Source of the DNA: UBA4416 sp964543545
GTDB lineage: Bacteria > Bacteroidota > Bacteroidia > B-17B0 > Aurantibacillaceae
DNA length: 64,000 nt
Direction of reading: 5' to 3'
Assembly: GCA_964543545.1 (NCBI GenBank)
Contig: CAZIYT010000001.1
Location: 372,001 to 436,000, forward strand
Part shown: positions 23,844 through 32,348 of the stretch, piece after piece
Layout: each line of letters begins with the position of its first letter
How positions within the stretch are numbered: position 1 is the first letter of the stretch
The notes under the pieces: generated by a model
The model's input: the letters and a program-made list of their open reading frames with translations, nothing else
Told to the model about the DNA's origin: nothing
Databases searched by the model: none
Translations under genes and position numbers: made by a program

Positions 23844-24611
23844 ATGGAACATTCAAAACAAGGAACAGAACCCGGAATACTGACGGTAAGATCCACACCG
23901 GAGCAGGTAGAGGTACTATCAGATTACAATGGCCCTCTCACGGAGGCGGAACTCGGTTACAAGCTACCCGAGCGGAGCGCCTTTCGCGGAGAAGAGATGA
24001 GCATACAGGCTACCCTGCAGGTAGATGGCAGAACCTATGAGGAAGAAGAAAAATGGAGCGGCCTGCGTTGCATGATGCGAATAGACAGCCTTAACGTCGA
24101 TAAAAATTTCTCTACCTTCAATATATTCACCACGCACCTGGGAAAAACGATTGCAGGAAAAGCCTACTGGACAGAGATTGGATTTTTCAGATCGGCCAGC
24201 GATCCCGTTTACCGGCTTTTTACCTACGACCCTTACCAGAAAGAACAGTACAAGTTTTTTGGTGAAGCAAAGCCAGGCCAATGGTATGAGTTTGCGATCA
24301 GGCTTTCGGAAGCAGGATCGGGGCCCTACCGGTATGAAACCTTTTGCAACGGCACCCGCGTCAGGGAAGGCCAGCTTCCCGTACTGGCCAACCAGTTCGA
24401 TCTCAGCCACGAAACCTGGACTGATTCAGGAAAATTAAGCCCTGGCGATTCTGTTGCCGCCGAGGAATGCTGGGTGAATTTTCCTCCGAACAAAGCCCGT
24501 TGGTTTGCCCCGGACATCAGGACCAAGAGCTACAGCACAGATCCGATGAAGCAGATCAAGCTCTACCAACCTAAAGATAAGTTTGCCTACCGCTTCGAAT
24601 CCAGGACCTAG
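23844..24611 (+). CDS. Conserved hypothetical protein, beta-rich
   Basis: 255 residues, no signal peptide or membrane helix. The composition is aromatic and beta-rich: KWSGLRCMMRIDSLNVDKNF, TAYWTEIGFFRS-like strands and GQWYEFAIRLSEAGSGPYRY. This pattern resembles concanavalin-A-like jelly rolls such as polysaccharide-lyase or LamG-type modules (a strand ending in 'W..F.I', then a 'G.W' strand), but the lack of a signal peptide argues against a secreted lyase. I do not recognise a family. A terminator follows at 24638. Confidence 0.8.
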   Translation: MEHSKQGTEPGILTVRSTPEQVEVLSDYNGPLTEAELGYKLPERSAFRGEEMSIQATLQVDGRTYEEEEKWSGLRCMMRIDSLNVDKNFSTFNIFTTHLGKTIAGKAYWTEIGFFRSASDPVYRLFTYDPYQKEQYKFFGEAKPGQWYEFAIRLSEAGSGPYRYETFCNGTRVREGQLPVLANQFDLSHETWTDSGKLSPGDSVAAEECWVNFPPNKARWFAPDIRTKSYSTDPMKQIKLYQPKDKFAYRFESRT

Positions 24612-24637
24612 CCTGCCTTTCAGAGATTATTTGTCAG

Positions 24638-24669
24638 AAAAGCCACAACACATCCCGTTGTGGCTTTTT
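24638..24669 (+). terminator. Rho-independent-type terminator
   Basis: AAAAGCCACAAC, loop, GTTGTGGCTTTTT, located 27 bases after the stop at 24611. The rest of the 317-base gap to clpP holds no gene that I can support; its last 60 bases contain the clpP promoter. Confidence 0.85.
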
Positions 24670-24874
24670 ACATATCCGGGCTCCTGGTTTTCAATCCCGC
24701 CATGCCGCGATTATAGGCAAAGTGACAGGAAATAGCTTCGCATGGCACAGATGAAAAATTCCGGCAGATGAGAAAGGGCCGGTACCAGGACAGTGGCCGA
24801 AAGCCCGGGGCATATCACCTTTTTAGGACTGGTTTTTACTGACGTTTTGGCGTTAAAAACTTTTTGGCTTTTAA

Positions 24875-24905
24875 TTTGTATTCCATTAAGCAACAATTAC
24901 ATTTG
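24875..24905 (+). promoter_or_regulatory. clpP promoter (Bacteroidota -33/-7 type)
   Basis: TTTG (24875-24878), a spacer of exactly 19 bases and TACATTTG (24898-24905) match the TTTG-N19-TAnnTTTG consensus of the primary sigma factor in this phylum. The clpP start codon is 24 bases downstream. This is the cleanest promoter in the window together with the gbsR one. Confidence 0.8.
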
Positions 24906-24928
24906 TTTAACTACTAAAAACACAGCTT

Positions 24929-25609
24929 ATGTTTGATCAGAATGAATTTAAAAAATATGCCACAAAACACGTTGGTATCAATAGCTTAACCCTCGACAGC
25001 TATGTGTCGGCTGTAACTCCCGGAATCAGAAATTTAACGCCAAACATCATTGAGGAACGTCAGTTGAACGTTTCCGTATTAGACGTGTTCTCGCGTTTGA
25101 TGATGGACCGGATCATTTTCTTAGGAACGGGCATTAACGACCAGGTGGCGAACATCGTACAGGCTCAATTGTTGTTTTTGGAATCCGTAGATTCTAAAAA
25201 AGACATCCAGATTTACCTGAACTCTCCGGGCGGATCGGTTTATGCAGGCTTAGGGATTTATGACACAATGCAGATCATCAAGCCGGATGTGGCAACCATC
25301 TGTACAGGCATGGCGGCGAGCATGGGTGCTGTATTACAATGTGCAGGTACTAAGGGAAAACGTACTGCCCTGAAACATGCGCGGATTATGATCCACCAGC
25401 CATTAGGCGGCGCCGAAGGACAGGCTTCCGATATCGAGATCACCGCGCGTGAGATCCAGAAGCTGAAAAAAGAATTATATACCATTATCTCCGAGCATAG
25501 CGGACAGACCTACGAAAAAGTATGGGCAGACAGCGACCGCGACTACTGGATGACAGCCCAGGAAGCCAAAGATTACGGTATGATCGATGAAGTGTTGATT
25601 AAAAAATAA
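24929..25609 (+). CDS. clpP: ATP-dependent Clp protease proteolytic subunit
   Basis: 226 residues. ClpP forms the double-heptamer serine peptidase that degrades unfolded or tagged proteins delivered by ClpX/ClpA. The triad is visible: Ser131 in GMAASMGAV, His156 in ARIMIHQPLGGAEGQ, and Asp205 in DSDRDYWMTAQEA. The LMMDRIIFLGTGINDQVANI segment is identical in kind to flavobacterial ClpP. Its N-terminal extension of about 35 residues is usual in the phylum and partly removed on maturation. Unlike the common tig-clpP-clpX arrangement, no clpX or tig is adjacent; it has its own promoter and terminator, so it is a monocistronic gene. Confidence 0.97.
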   Translation: MFDQNEFKKYATKHVGINSLTLDSYVSAVTPGIRNLTPNIIEERQLNVSVLDVFSRLMMDRIIFLGTGINDQVANIVQAQLLFLESVDSKKDIQIYLNSPGGSVYAGLGIYDTMQIIKPDVATICTGMAASMGAVLQCAGTKGKRTALKHARIMIHQPLGGAEGQASDIEITAREIQKLKKELYTIISEHSGQTYEKVWADSDRDYWMTAQEAKDYGMIDEVLIKK

Positions 25610-25631
25610 ATCAGGCTTTCTTCTTAAATTA

Positions 25632-25668
25632 AAAATCCTCCCGCGATGTATTGCGGGAGGATTTTTGT
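25632..25668 (+). terminator. clpP terminator
   Basis: AAAATCCTCCCGC, 8-base loop, GCGGGAGGATTTTTG; a strong 13-bp stem with T-run 23 bases after the clpP stop. Confidence 0.9.
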
Positions 25669-25754
25669 TTCCGGACCTTTCTTGATCAACGGTAAAAGCA
25701 GCTATAAAAATAGTTCGTAATTTTAAAGCGTAACCGATAACGCTACCAGCACTC

Positions 25755-26948
25755 ATGCCCTATTATCTTCTTCTCATCCTGCTTTCTTTATTGATTCACC
25801 CTGCTTTTTCACAATCCACAACAGGACGCGTTATAAAAGCCAGCTCAAAACATGTTACGATCAATGATGGTGGCCGTATTACCAAAGATGCCTGGACACT
25901 TTCTCCGCAAATCAAACCGGATATTTTTACCGCCGACAGAACCCGGAAAACAAAATGGGTGACGTTTTATACAGACCTGGATTCTATCCGGGTAAAGGTG
26001 AAGCCCGGAACACGCTATAACTTTGTGATTCTGCTGAATGGGAAGGATTCCTGCTACACACAAATTGCAAGCGCCATTGCTCCTGAAGAAAAAACAGGAC
26101 ACAGGAAAGGTGCCGACACCATCCCATTTACATTAAGCACTTACAATGCCATTCACGTCAAAGCAATCGTCAATGGTATGGATACGCTTAACCTTCACTT
26201 TGATGTGGGTTCTTTCGACTTTCGTTTCACAAAAGATGCTATTCTTCATAAGACCCGGTTGTTGCCTGACCGGGCCGATGCGCTGGCCGGAAAAAGCAAA
26301 GGGGACTATCAACATCTGAATCCTGTGCTCAGCCTACAGATGGGAAGCATGACCTGGCAAAATCCCGGGATTGTTCCTACGGGGCTAACAGCGCATGACA
26401 TGGATGGCCGCTTTGGCTGGAACTTGTTTGAAGGCAAAAAAGTGGAGATCAATTACGACAAACACTGCCTGATCATCCATTCGGAATTACCGAAACAGAT
26501 GAAAGGATATGTGAGATCGGAATTGGAATTTATGGAGTCCTTTGTTTGCATCAACGGTGTGATAAAAATCGGGGCCAATGCCTACCCGGGCCGCTTTCTG
26601 ATGGATACAGGCTCCGATCAGGCCATGATCCTGGATAAGGATTGGACGGCCAGGCAGCACTTCCCCGAAGACAGCCTAAGGCTGATCAAGTCCTCCTCTC
26701 TTAAAGATCCCCGTGGCGTAAGCTATGAAACGAAGATCGTACGGATGCCTTGCCTAAAACTAAATGGCTTTGAGCTTAGAAACATTCCGGCGTATATACT
26801 TAGCGGCAGGAATCCGGTTGGCTTTGAGGTGAATTACCTTGGCAACGATTTATTGAAGCGCTTTAACCTGATCCTGGATTTTAAAAACGACCATGTTTAT
26901 TTAAAGCCGAACGGTTTAATGAAGCTTGAATACAGGCAAAGTTCCTGA
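25755..26948 (+). CDS. Secreted aspartyl-protease-like (retropepsin/pepsin-fold) protein
   Basis: 397 residues with a signal peptide (YYLLLILLSLLIHPAFSQ). Two related lobes are apparent: lobe 1 has NLHFDVGSFDFRFTKDAIL (about residue 147-165) and lobe 2 GRFLMDTGSDQAMILDKDW (about 278-296). The second carries the canonical Asp-Thr-Gly-Ser catalytic motif, whereas the first reads Asp-Val-Gly-Ser. Each lobe is followed by a hydrophobic NPxGF or WNLFEGKKVEI-like segment, and the end LGNDLLKRFNLILDFKNDHV is typical of the Bacteroidota retropepsin-like family. A two-lobed active protease needs both Asp; both are present, though the Thr-to-Val change at lobe 1 is unusual. The substrate is unknown. 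Confidence 0.85.
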   Translation: MPYYLLLILLSLLIHPAFSQSTTGRVIKASSKHVTINDGGRITKDAWTLSPQIKPDIFTADRTRKTKWVTFYTDLDSIRVKVKPGTRYNFVILLNGKDSCYTQIASAIAPEEKTGHRKGADTIPFTLSTYNAIHVKAIVNGMDTLNLHFDVGSFDFRFTKDAILHKTRLLPDRADALAGKSKGDYQHLNPVLSLQMGSMTWQNPGIVPTGLTAHDMDGRFGWNLFEGKKVEINYDKHCLIIHSELPKQMKGYVRSELEFMESFVCINGVIKIGANAYPGRFLMDTGSDQAMILDKDWTARQHFPEDSLRLIKSSSLKDPRGVSYETKIVRMPCLKLNGFELRNIPAYILSGRNPVGFEVNYLGNDLLKRFNLILDFKNDHVYLKPNGLMKLEYRQSS

Positions 26949-27017
26949 ACGGGCGATTACAGTTAAACTCCAAGTTTATTTAGTCAAGCGGATTCGGTTG
27001 AATTAAGAGGCAGAATG

Positions 27018-27220
27018 TTTGGCTCCTACGGAGCCATGGAACACATTATTCTTCATAGTTAATACTATTTTGCTCCTAACGGAGCAAGCTTTTGAATCTT
27101 CGCATCTGGATTGATTTTTCCGGAATCCAAAGGAATGAGTATTACTAAGTCATTGCCCCAGAGGGGTAAAATATTATTAAGTCCCGATGGCCTCGCTATA
27201 ATGGCTCCGTAGGAGCCAAA
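27018..27220. repeat. MITE-like element with 20-bp terminal inverted repeats
   Basis: TTTGGCTCCTACGGAGCCAT at 27018-27037 and its exact reverse complement at 27201-27220 bound a 203-base unit; each end is itself a hairpin. Inside are a further palindrome TGCTCCTAACGGAGCA (27071-27086) and GCCCCAGAGGGGTAAAAT. It fills most of the 326-base gap between the protease-like gene and the 2H phosphoesterase gene. No transposase frame is present and I see no clear target duplication. The same kind of GGxCTCCkwcGGAGxCC hairpin occurs at 44527-44594. Confidence 0.7.
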
Positions 27221-27274
27221 TAGTTATCTTTCGCTCCAAATTTCGATCAGATCAATTCTTAACTGAACGGGCAA

Positions 27275-27811
27275 CTAAAGCATAAACTCCCTGTAAACCT
27301 CCCATTGTTGGTTGTTATGTTTCAGAAGGTAAAACGAAGTGCATTCAAATCCGGCATCGAAATGTTCGTTCCTGTATTTTTCCCAAAGCTTATAGAACAC
27401 CGGTTTTTTGAGATCGCGGAAAGCCACCGTGACATGCGGATGAAAGCCGCGCATATCATCGCTTTGATTGAATAGCTGTAGTTTTTGTTTCACATACTTC
27501 ACCAGCGACTGCTGCATAGCCATAAGCGACGCGTTTCCCGGCACATGGATAAATACCACGCGCGGCTCAAAGCATTCATAATCTTTAAGCTGAATCTGAA
27601 AGGACGTATGAAATGTAAACGCAGAAAGCTCCGTGATGAGTTTTTCTTCTTTCTCTTCCTCCCAGCTAAAGGGCATGTGAAGCGTGATGTGCCCCGGGGA
27701 CCTCAGCGCACCCTTCGTGCCATAGTCATTGAAGATGCTTTGCTTGATCTGTTGAATAGATGACAAGAGGGGCTCGGGTGGAACAATGGCTATGAAATAT
27801 TTTTGCAGCAT
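27275..27811 (-). CDS. 2'-5' RNA ligase family protein (2H phosphoesterase)
   Basis: 178 residues. The two HxT/S motifs that define the 2H fold are HITLHMPF (His41, Thr43) and HPHVTVAF (His126, Thr128). Such proteins (LigT/ThpR) open cyclic phosphodiesters or join 2'-5' RNA bonds; the small size and lack of extra domains fit the YjcG/ThpR group. It is encoded 10 bases downstream of the SpoIIE-phosphatase gene on the same strand, so the two probably share a transcript. The physiological substrate is unknown. Confidence 0.92.
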   Translation of the reverse strand: MLQKYFIAIVPPEPLLSSIQQIKQSIFNDYGTKGALRSPGHITLHMPFSWEEEKEEKLITELSAFTFHTSFQIQLKDYECFEPRVVFIHVPGNASLMAMQQSLVKYVKQKLQLFNQSDDMRGFHPHVTVAFRDLKKPVFYKLWEKYRNEHFDAGFECTSFYLLKHNNQQWEVYREFML

Positions 27812-27821
27812 CAGAATCTGT

Positions 27822-28808
27822 TTAAACCCTCACGCCAATCACCAACACATCGTCTACCTGCTCCTGGCTTCCCTGCCAGTCTTTCAGGTGCTTTTCCAAA
27901 ACACCGAAATGTGTTTCCACAGGTGTGTCCGCTAAAGAAACCAACACATCTTTCAGCTGGTTGTATTTAAACTTTTTGCCTTTCGGTCCGCCAAACTGGT
28001 CGGCATAACCATCGGTATAAATATAAACGAGGTCCTGCGGCCGGAGTTGAAACTCATGGTTCACAAAGGTATCGGCAATGCCGTCGGTGTTACTTCCAAT
28101 CGGCAATTTATCGGGCCTGAGCTCGAGAAGATCACTTCCGTAAAAAACTTCGCGTGTGCTCACAGGCTGGTAGCTGCCGGCGATATTCTTCCGGATGATA
28201 CACACGCCGTTGAAGGCGCCGGCATACTGCAGGGTCAGTGTCTTGTAATTGATGTTGCAGAGTGCCAGGTCCATGCCGTCTTTCACCGCATTGGCATCCG
28301 ACGATTGCCGCAGCGTATCATTGACCGCAATATCGAGGTGCTGCAGAATATCGCTGGGCTTCGACAATTTTTTGTCCTGCACCGCCTGGTTCAACGATTT
28401 AAGCCCGATCACGCTCATCATCGCACCGGGAACACCATGGCCGGTACAATCCACCGCTGCAAATAAAATTTCGTTGTTGATCTCTTCCACCCAGTAAAAA
28501 TCGCCGCTTACAATGTCTTTCGGTTTGTAAAACACCATACTTTGGGGCAGGAGGGCTTTTACGCGCTCGGGCGTGGGAATGATGGAAAGCTGAATCCTAA
28601 GGGCATAGCGGATGCTATCGGTAATTTCCTGTTCTTTGTGGCGGAGAGCGGCCGTTTGTTCCGCCACTCTTTTTTCGAGGTCAGCCAGCGAGTTCTCATA
28701 ACCTGATTTTTGCTTCCTGTAAAGAATCAGCATAAAGATGATCCCAATTAAAGAGATAAACAACTCCGAATAATAAAGCGTGTCAGAAACCAAAAGGATA
28801 TATATCAT
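27822..28808 (-). CDS. Membrane-anchored SpoIIE-type PP2C protein phosphatase
   Basis: 328 residues from the ATG at 28808 (an in-frame ATG at 28832 adds eight). An N-terminal membrane helix (LFISLIGIIFMLILYRK) and a short coiled-coil (SLADLEKRVAEQTAALRHKE) are followed by the PP2C domain: YKPKDIVSGDFYWVEEINNE, FAAVDCTGHGVPGAMMSVIG and DLVYIYTDGYADQFGG. The Asp residues of these motifs bind the two metal ions. It removes phosphate from Ser/Thr of a regulator such as an anti-anti-sigma factor; no such partner is adjacent. The sensor part is unusually short, only a membrane anchor and coiled-coil. Confidence 0.93.
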   Translation of the reverse strand: MIYILLVSDTLYYSELFISLIGIIFMLILYRKQKSGYENSLADLEKRVAEQTAALRHKEQEITDSIRYALRIQLSIIPTPERVKALLPQSMVFYKPKDIVSGDFYWVEEINNEILFAAVDCTGHGVPGAMMSVIGLKSLNQAVQDKKLSKPSDILQHLDIAVNDTLRQSSDANAVKDGMDLALCNINYKTLTLQYAGAFNGVCIIRKNIAGSYQPVSTREVFYGSDLLELRPDKLPIGSNTDGIADTFVNHEFQLRPQDLVYIYTDGYADQFGGPKGKKFKYNQLKDVLVSLADTPVETHFGVLEKHLKDWQGSQEQVDDVLVIGVRV

Positions 28809-28914
28809 ACGACTTGTAAAACTACACAACATACAAACTGAGATGCTTTAACTTTCTTGTAAACTCTTATCTTTGTATAGCTAAAATTATACATTTTAAT
28901 TTAATTACAACAGT

Positions 28915-29391
28915 ATGGCGGAAGACCTCCTTATAACGGGTACGACCAAGGAAGAAAAATACCAATCGCTGCTCCCGCAGATCAAAGGCCTGCTGGAAGG
29001 AGAGAGCGACCTGGTTGCCAACATGGGCAATGTATGCGCCGCTCTTAAATTCGGCATGGATTTTTTCTGGGTGGGCTTTTACCTGGTAAAGGATGAACAG
29101 CTGGTGCTTGGTCCTTTCCAGGGACCTGTGGCCTGCACGCGCATCCAAAAAGGCAAAGGTGTGTGCGGAACGTCCTGGGAACGCAACGAAGTGATCATCG
29201 TGGAAGATGTGGAGAAATTTCCGGGGCATATTGCCTGCAGCTCCCTGTCGCGTTCCGAAATTGTATTGCCCCTGCACGATGCCCGGGGCTCAGTGAAAGG
29301 CGTGTTCGACGTGGATAGCAGCGAGCCGGCGTCTTTCGATCATACCGATGAGCTGTACCTGAAACAAATCCTTTCCCTCCTCTCATTTTAA
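28915..29391 (+). CDS. msrC: Free methionine-(R)-sulfoxide reductase (GAF fold)
   Basis: 158 residues, the expected length for fRMsr. It reduces free methionine-(R)-sulfoxide in the cytoplasm. The three catalytic and resolving Cys are in place: Cys74 in GPVACTRI, Cys84 in GKGVCGTSW and Cys108 in HIACSSLSRSEIVLPL, with the same spacing of 10 and 24 as in the E. coli enzyme. WVGFYLV and FDHTDELYLKQI are further family marks. It is divergent from the phosphatase gene; TATCTTTG at 28868-28875 is a good -7 element, 39 bases upstream, without a strong -33. Confidence 0.95.
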   Translation: MAEDLLITGTTKEEKYQSLLPQIKGLLEGESDLVANMGNVCAALKFGMDFFWVGFYLVKDEQLVLGPFQGPVACTRIQKGKGVCGTSWERNEVIIVEDVEKFPGHIACSSLSRSEIVLPLHDARGSVKGVFDVDSSEPASFDHTDELYLKQILSLLSF

Positions 29392-29461
29392 CAATTACCG
29401 GGATTTTCTTCTTGCCGCCATTTTGCGGTAATTGGTTATCTTTAAGAAACAATTCGCTGAT

Positions 29462-31237
29462 ATGGAAGTAACACGCCTGTTTGATATTCTTGACCTGTAT
29501 AAAACGACTTATACAAAAGACGATCTGCTGTGCGCCAAAGAAGATAAGCACTGGAAAAAATACAGCAGCAACGACTTCATCAACCGCTCAAATTGGGTAA
29601 GTTACGGGCTTTTTGCCCTGGGCCTGAACGAGGGTGATAAAGTGGCGATCATCTCCAACAACCGCCCCGAATGGAATTTCTGCGACTTCGGTTGCCAGCA
29701 GGCCAACATGATCTCGGTGCCCATCTTCCCGACCATCAGCAACCACGATCTTCAGTTTATCCTGAACCATGCCGGCGTGAAAGCGGTGTTTATCTCCGAT
29801 AAGCTCATCTATACGAAGCTGGCGGCCATCGAGAAAGAAATTCCGGAAGTGAAATATGTGATTAGCTTCAATCCCCTGGAAGGCATCATGCCTTTCCACG
29901 ATTTCCTGGAGCTGGGAAAAACACATCCCGCAGCCGATAAGATAGAAAGCATCAAAGCCCGGATCACGCCGGATGATATGATGACGATTCTTTACACCTC
30001 AGGAACCACGGGTACACCAAAGGGTGTGATGATCTCGCACCGCAACCTGGTTTCCAATGTCAAGGCCTGCCAGTACCTGGCGCCTTTTCAGCTCAACTGG
30101 CGCGCCCTGAGCTTCCTGCCGCTCAACCATGTGTACGAGCGCATGATCAGCATGCTGTACCTCTACAAAAATGTATCGATCTATTATGCGGAAGGCATTG
30201 AAACCATTGGCGATAACCTTAAGGAGATAAAACCGCAGATGTTTGTGTCTGTGCCGAGGCTCATTGAGCGCGTATATGAAAAGATCACGGCCACCGGCGA
30301 AAAGCTGACCGGCTTCAAGCGGAAGATCTTCGACTGGAGCTTACGAATTGCACACCAATATACGTTGCCGAACACCAATGGCTTGTGGTACAACATCCAG
30401 CGCAAGCTGGCAGATATGCTCGTATACAGCAAGTGGCGTGAGGCACTCGGCGGAGAGCTGGTATGTATCGTATCGGGTGGCGCGGCACTCAACCCCAAAC
30501 TGGAGCGCGTATTTCTGTGTGCAGGCATTACCTGCCTCCAGGGCTACGGCCTCACCGAAACGGCCGTGGTGATCAGCGTGAACTATTACGGTGGCGACAA
30601 TATCCGCATCGGCACCGTGGGCCCGGTAATAGAAGGGACGGAAGTGAAAATAGCACCGGAGGATCACGAGATCCTGGTAAAAGGCCCGAACATTATGCTG
30701 GGCTATTATAAAAATCCGGAGGCCACGAAAGAAGCGATCGATGCTGATGGCTGGCTCCATACCGGAGATGTAGGCGAATTTGTAGAAGGCCGCTTCCTGA
30801 AAATTACCGACCGGAAAAAAGAGATCTTTAAAACCAGCGCCGGAAAATACATTGCACCGCTGATGATCGAGAACAAGATCAAGGAAAGCCGCTATGTGGA
30901 GCAAAGCATGGTGGTAGGCGAAAATCAGAAATTTGCTTCGGCCATCATCGTTCCTTCCTTCGCCAATTTCAAAGAATACTGCAAGGACAACAGCATTCCA
31001 TGGACTACCAACGAGGAGATGAGCCAGCATGAAGCCCTCAAAAAACTCATCAACGATCATATCAAAGTCATCAATAAGGTGCTTGCTCCTTACGAGCAAC
31101 TGAAAAAGGTGGCCCTGCTGAAAAAGGAATGGAGCGTGGAAGGTGGTGAGCTTACGCCGAAGATGAGCTTAAAGCGCAAAGTGATTAAAGAAAAGTATGC
31201 CAGCGTGATTGCGGGCATCTATGCTACGGAAGATTGA
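29462..31237 (+). CDS. Long-chain acyl-CoA synthetase (AMP-dependent ligase)
   Basis: 591 residues from the ATG at 29462; an in-frame TTG at 29432 is unlikely. It activates fatty acids through acyl-AMP to acyl-CoA. The ATP-binding P-loop ILYTSGTTGTPKGV lies around 177-190, LQGYGLTETAVVISVNYYGG is motif A5, WLHTGDVGEFVEGRF is motif A7 and ITDRKKEIFKTSAGKYIAPL motif A8. The C-terminal Lys comes in LTPKMSLKR. The long form with a linker before the P-loop is typical of the FadD15/ACSBG-like group in Bacteroidota. Its stop overlaps the mutY start (TGATG), so the two genes are translationally coupled. Confidence 0.95.
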   Translation: MEVTRLFDILDLYKTTYTKDDLLCAKEDKHWKKYSSNDFINRSNWVSYGLFALGLNEGDKVAIISNNRPEWNFCDFGCQQANMISVPIFPTISNHDLQFILNHAGVKAVFISDKLIYTKLAAIEKEIPEVKYVISFNPLEGIMPFHDFLELGKTHPAADKIESIKARITPDDMMTILYTSGTTGTPKGVMISHRNLVSNVKACQYLAPFQLNWRALSFLPLNHVYERMISMLYLYKNVSIYYAEGIETIGDNLKEIKPQMFVSVPRLIERVYEKITATGEKLTGFKRKIFDWSLRIAHQYTLPNTNGLWYNIQRKLADMLVYSKWREALGGELVCIVSGGAALNPKLERVFLCAGITCLQGYGLTETAVVISVNYYGGDNIRIGTVGPVIEGTEVKIAPEDHEILVKGPNIMLGYYKNPEATKEAIDADGWLHTGDVGEFVEGRFLKITDRKKEIFKTSAGKYIAPLMIENKIKESRYVEQSMVVGENQKFASAIIVPSFANFKEYCKDNSIPWTTNEEMSQHEALKKLINDHIKVINKVLAPYEQLKKVALLKKEWSVEGGELTPKMSLKRKVIKEKYASVIAGIYATED

Positions 31238-32283
31238 TGAAAAACGCGCACCCTGTTTCCAAAAAATTAATTGCCTGGTACAAAACCCATAAGCGTGACC
31301 TGCCCTGGCGCGACATCAACGATCCCTACAGGATCTGGCTGTCGGAGATTATCCTGCAACAAACGCAGGTGGTACAAGGCCTCAGCTATTACCTGAAATT
31401 CACAGAGCATTTTCCGACCGTGAGCGACCTGGCCGACGCGCCGGAAGATAAAGTGATGCGGCTCTGGCAGGGGCTCGGCTACTACTCGCGGGCACGCAAC
31501 TTACATGCAGCCGCTAAGCTCGTAAAGGAAAAGCACAAGGGAAAATTCCCGGCAACTTACGATGAGATCAAAGAGCTGAAAGGCGTGGGCGACTATACCG
31601 CTGCAGCTATTGCCTCCTTTGCCTATAACCTGCCGCATGCCGTGCTCGACGGAAATGTGTACCGCGTGCTGTCGCGCCTCTTCGATCTTCATACGCCCAT
31701 CAATTCCACGAAAGGAAAAAAAGAATTCCAGGCGCTGGCCGACGAGCTGCTCGACGAAAAGAAAGCGGCCCTGCATAACAGCGCCATGATGGAATTCGGA
31801 GCCTTATGGTGCAAGCCTCAAAATCCGAAATGCGAAAGCTGCCCGGTACAGGAACACTGCCTGGCTTTTCAAAACGGGACGGTGGCGCAGCTGCCGGTGA
31901 AGGATAAGGCGGTGAAAATCCGAAGCCGTTACTTTCATTATATCATCTTCAACTACAAGGATTCGGTATACATTCAAAAGCGCACAAAAAAAGACATCTG
32001 GCAAAACCTGTATGAGTTTTACCTCATCGAAACCGAAAGGCCGGCGACAGAAGACGCCATTCTCCATGATCCGGACCTGCTACAGCTGGCAGGAAGCTTC
32101 GATGTGAAGAAGATCACTCCGTTAAAGAAACACATTCTTTCGCATCAGCATCTGTTTGGCACGTTTTATGAATTAAGCCTGAAGAACGCTTTAAAACACA
32201 AAGACCTGCTTCTCATCAAACGCGACGATCTCATGCATTATGGCCTACCTCAATTAATCATTAAATATCTCTCGGGTACTTGA
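31237..32283 (+). CDS. mutY: A/G-specific adenine glycosylase
   Basis: 348 residues from the ATG at 31237, which overlaps the acyl-CoA ligase stop. MutY removes adenine mispaired with 8-oxoguanine. The catalytic Glu is in RIWLSEIILQQTQVVQG, the helix-hairpin-helix and catalytic Asp in LKGVGDYTAAAIASFAYNLP and AVLDGNVYRVLSRLF. The [4Fe-4S] cluster is CKPQNPKCESCPVQEHC (Cys-x6-Cys-x2-Cys-x5-Cys). A C-terminal NUDIX-like 8-oxoG recognition domain follows (YFHYIIFNYKDSVYIQKRT). All parts appear complete. Confidence 0.97.
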   Translation: MKNAHPVSKKLIAWYKTHKRDLPWRDINDPYRIWLSEIILQQTQVVQGLSYYLKFTEHFPTVSDLADAPEDKVMRLWQGLGYYSRARNLHAAAKLVKEKHKGKFPATYDEIKELKGVGDYTAAAIASFAYNLPHAVLDGNVYRVLSRLFDLHTPINSTKGKKEFQALADELLDEKKAALHNSAMMEFGALWCKPQNPKCESCPVQEHCLAFQNGTVAQLPVKDKAVKIRSRYFHYIIFNYKDSVYIQKRTKKDIWQNLYEFYLIETERPATEDAILHDPDLLQLAGSFDVKKITPLKKHILSHQHLFGTFYELSLKNALKHKDLLLIKRDDLMHYGLPQLIIKYLSGT

Positions 32284-32348
32284 CAGTATCATTTATATTA
32301 TTTTATTTTGATAAACGGCCCCTTTCACATTTTAAAAAAACATCCATC

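Noticed and set aside
27018..27220. Possible CRISPR-like array from regularly spaced GGCTCC hairpins
   Set aside because: Only three hairpins, differently oriented and unequally spaced, with no cas gene in the window.
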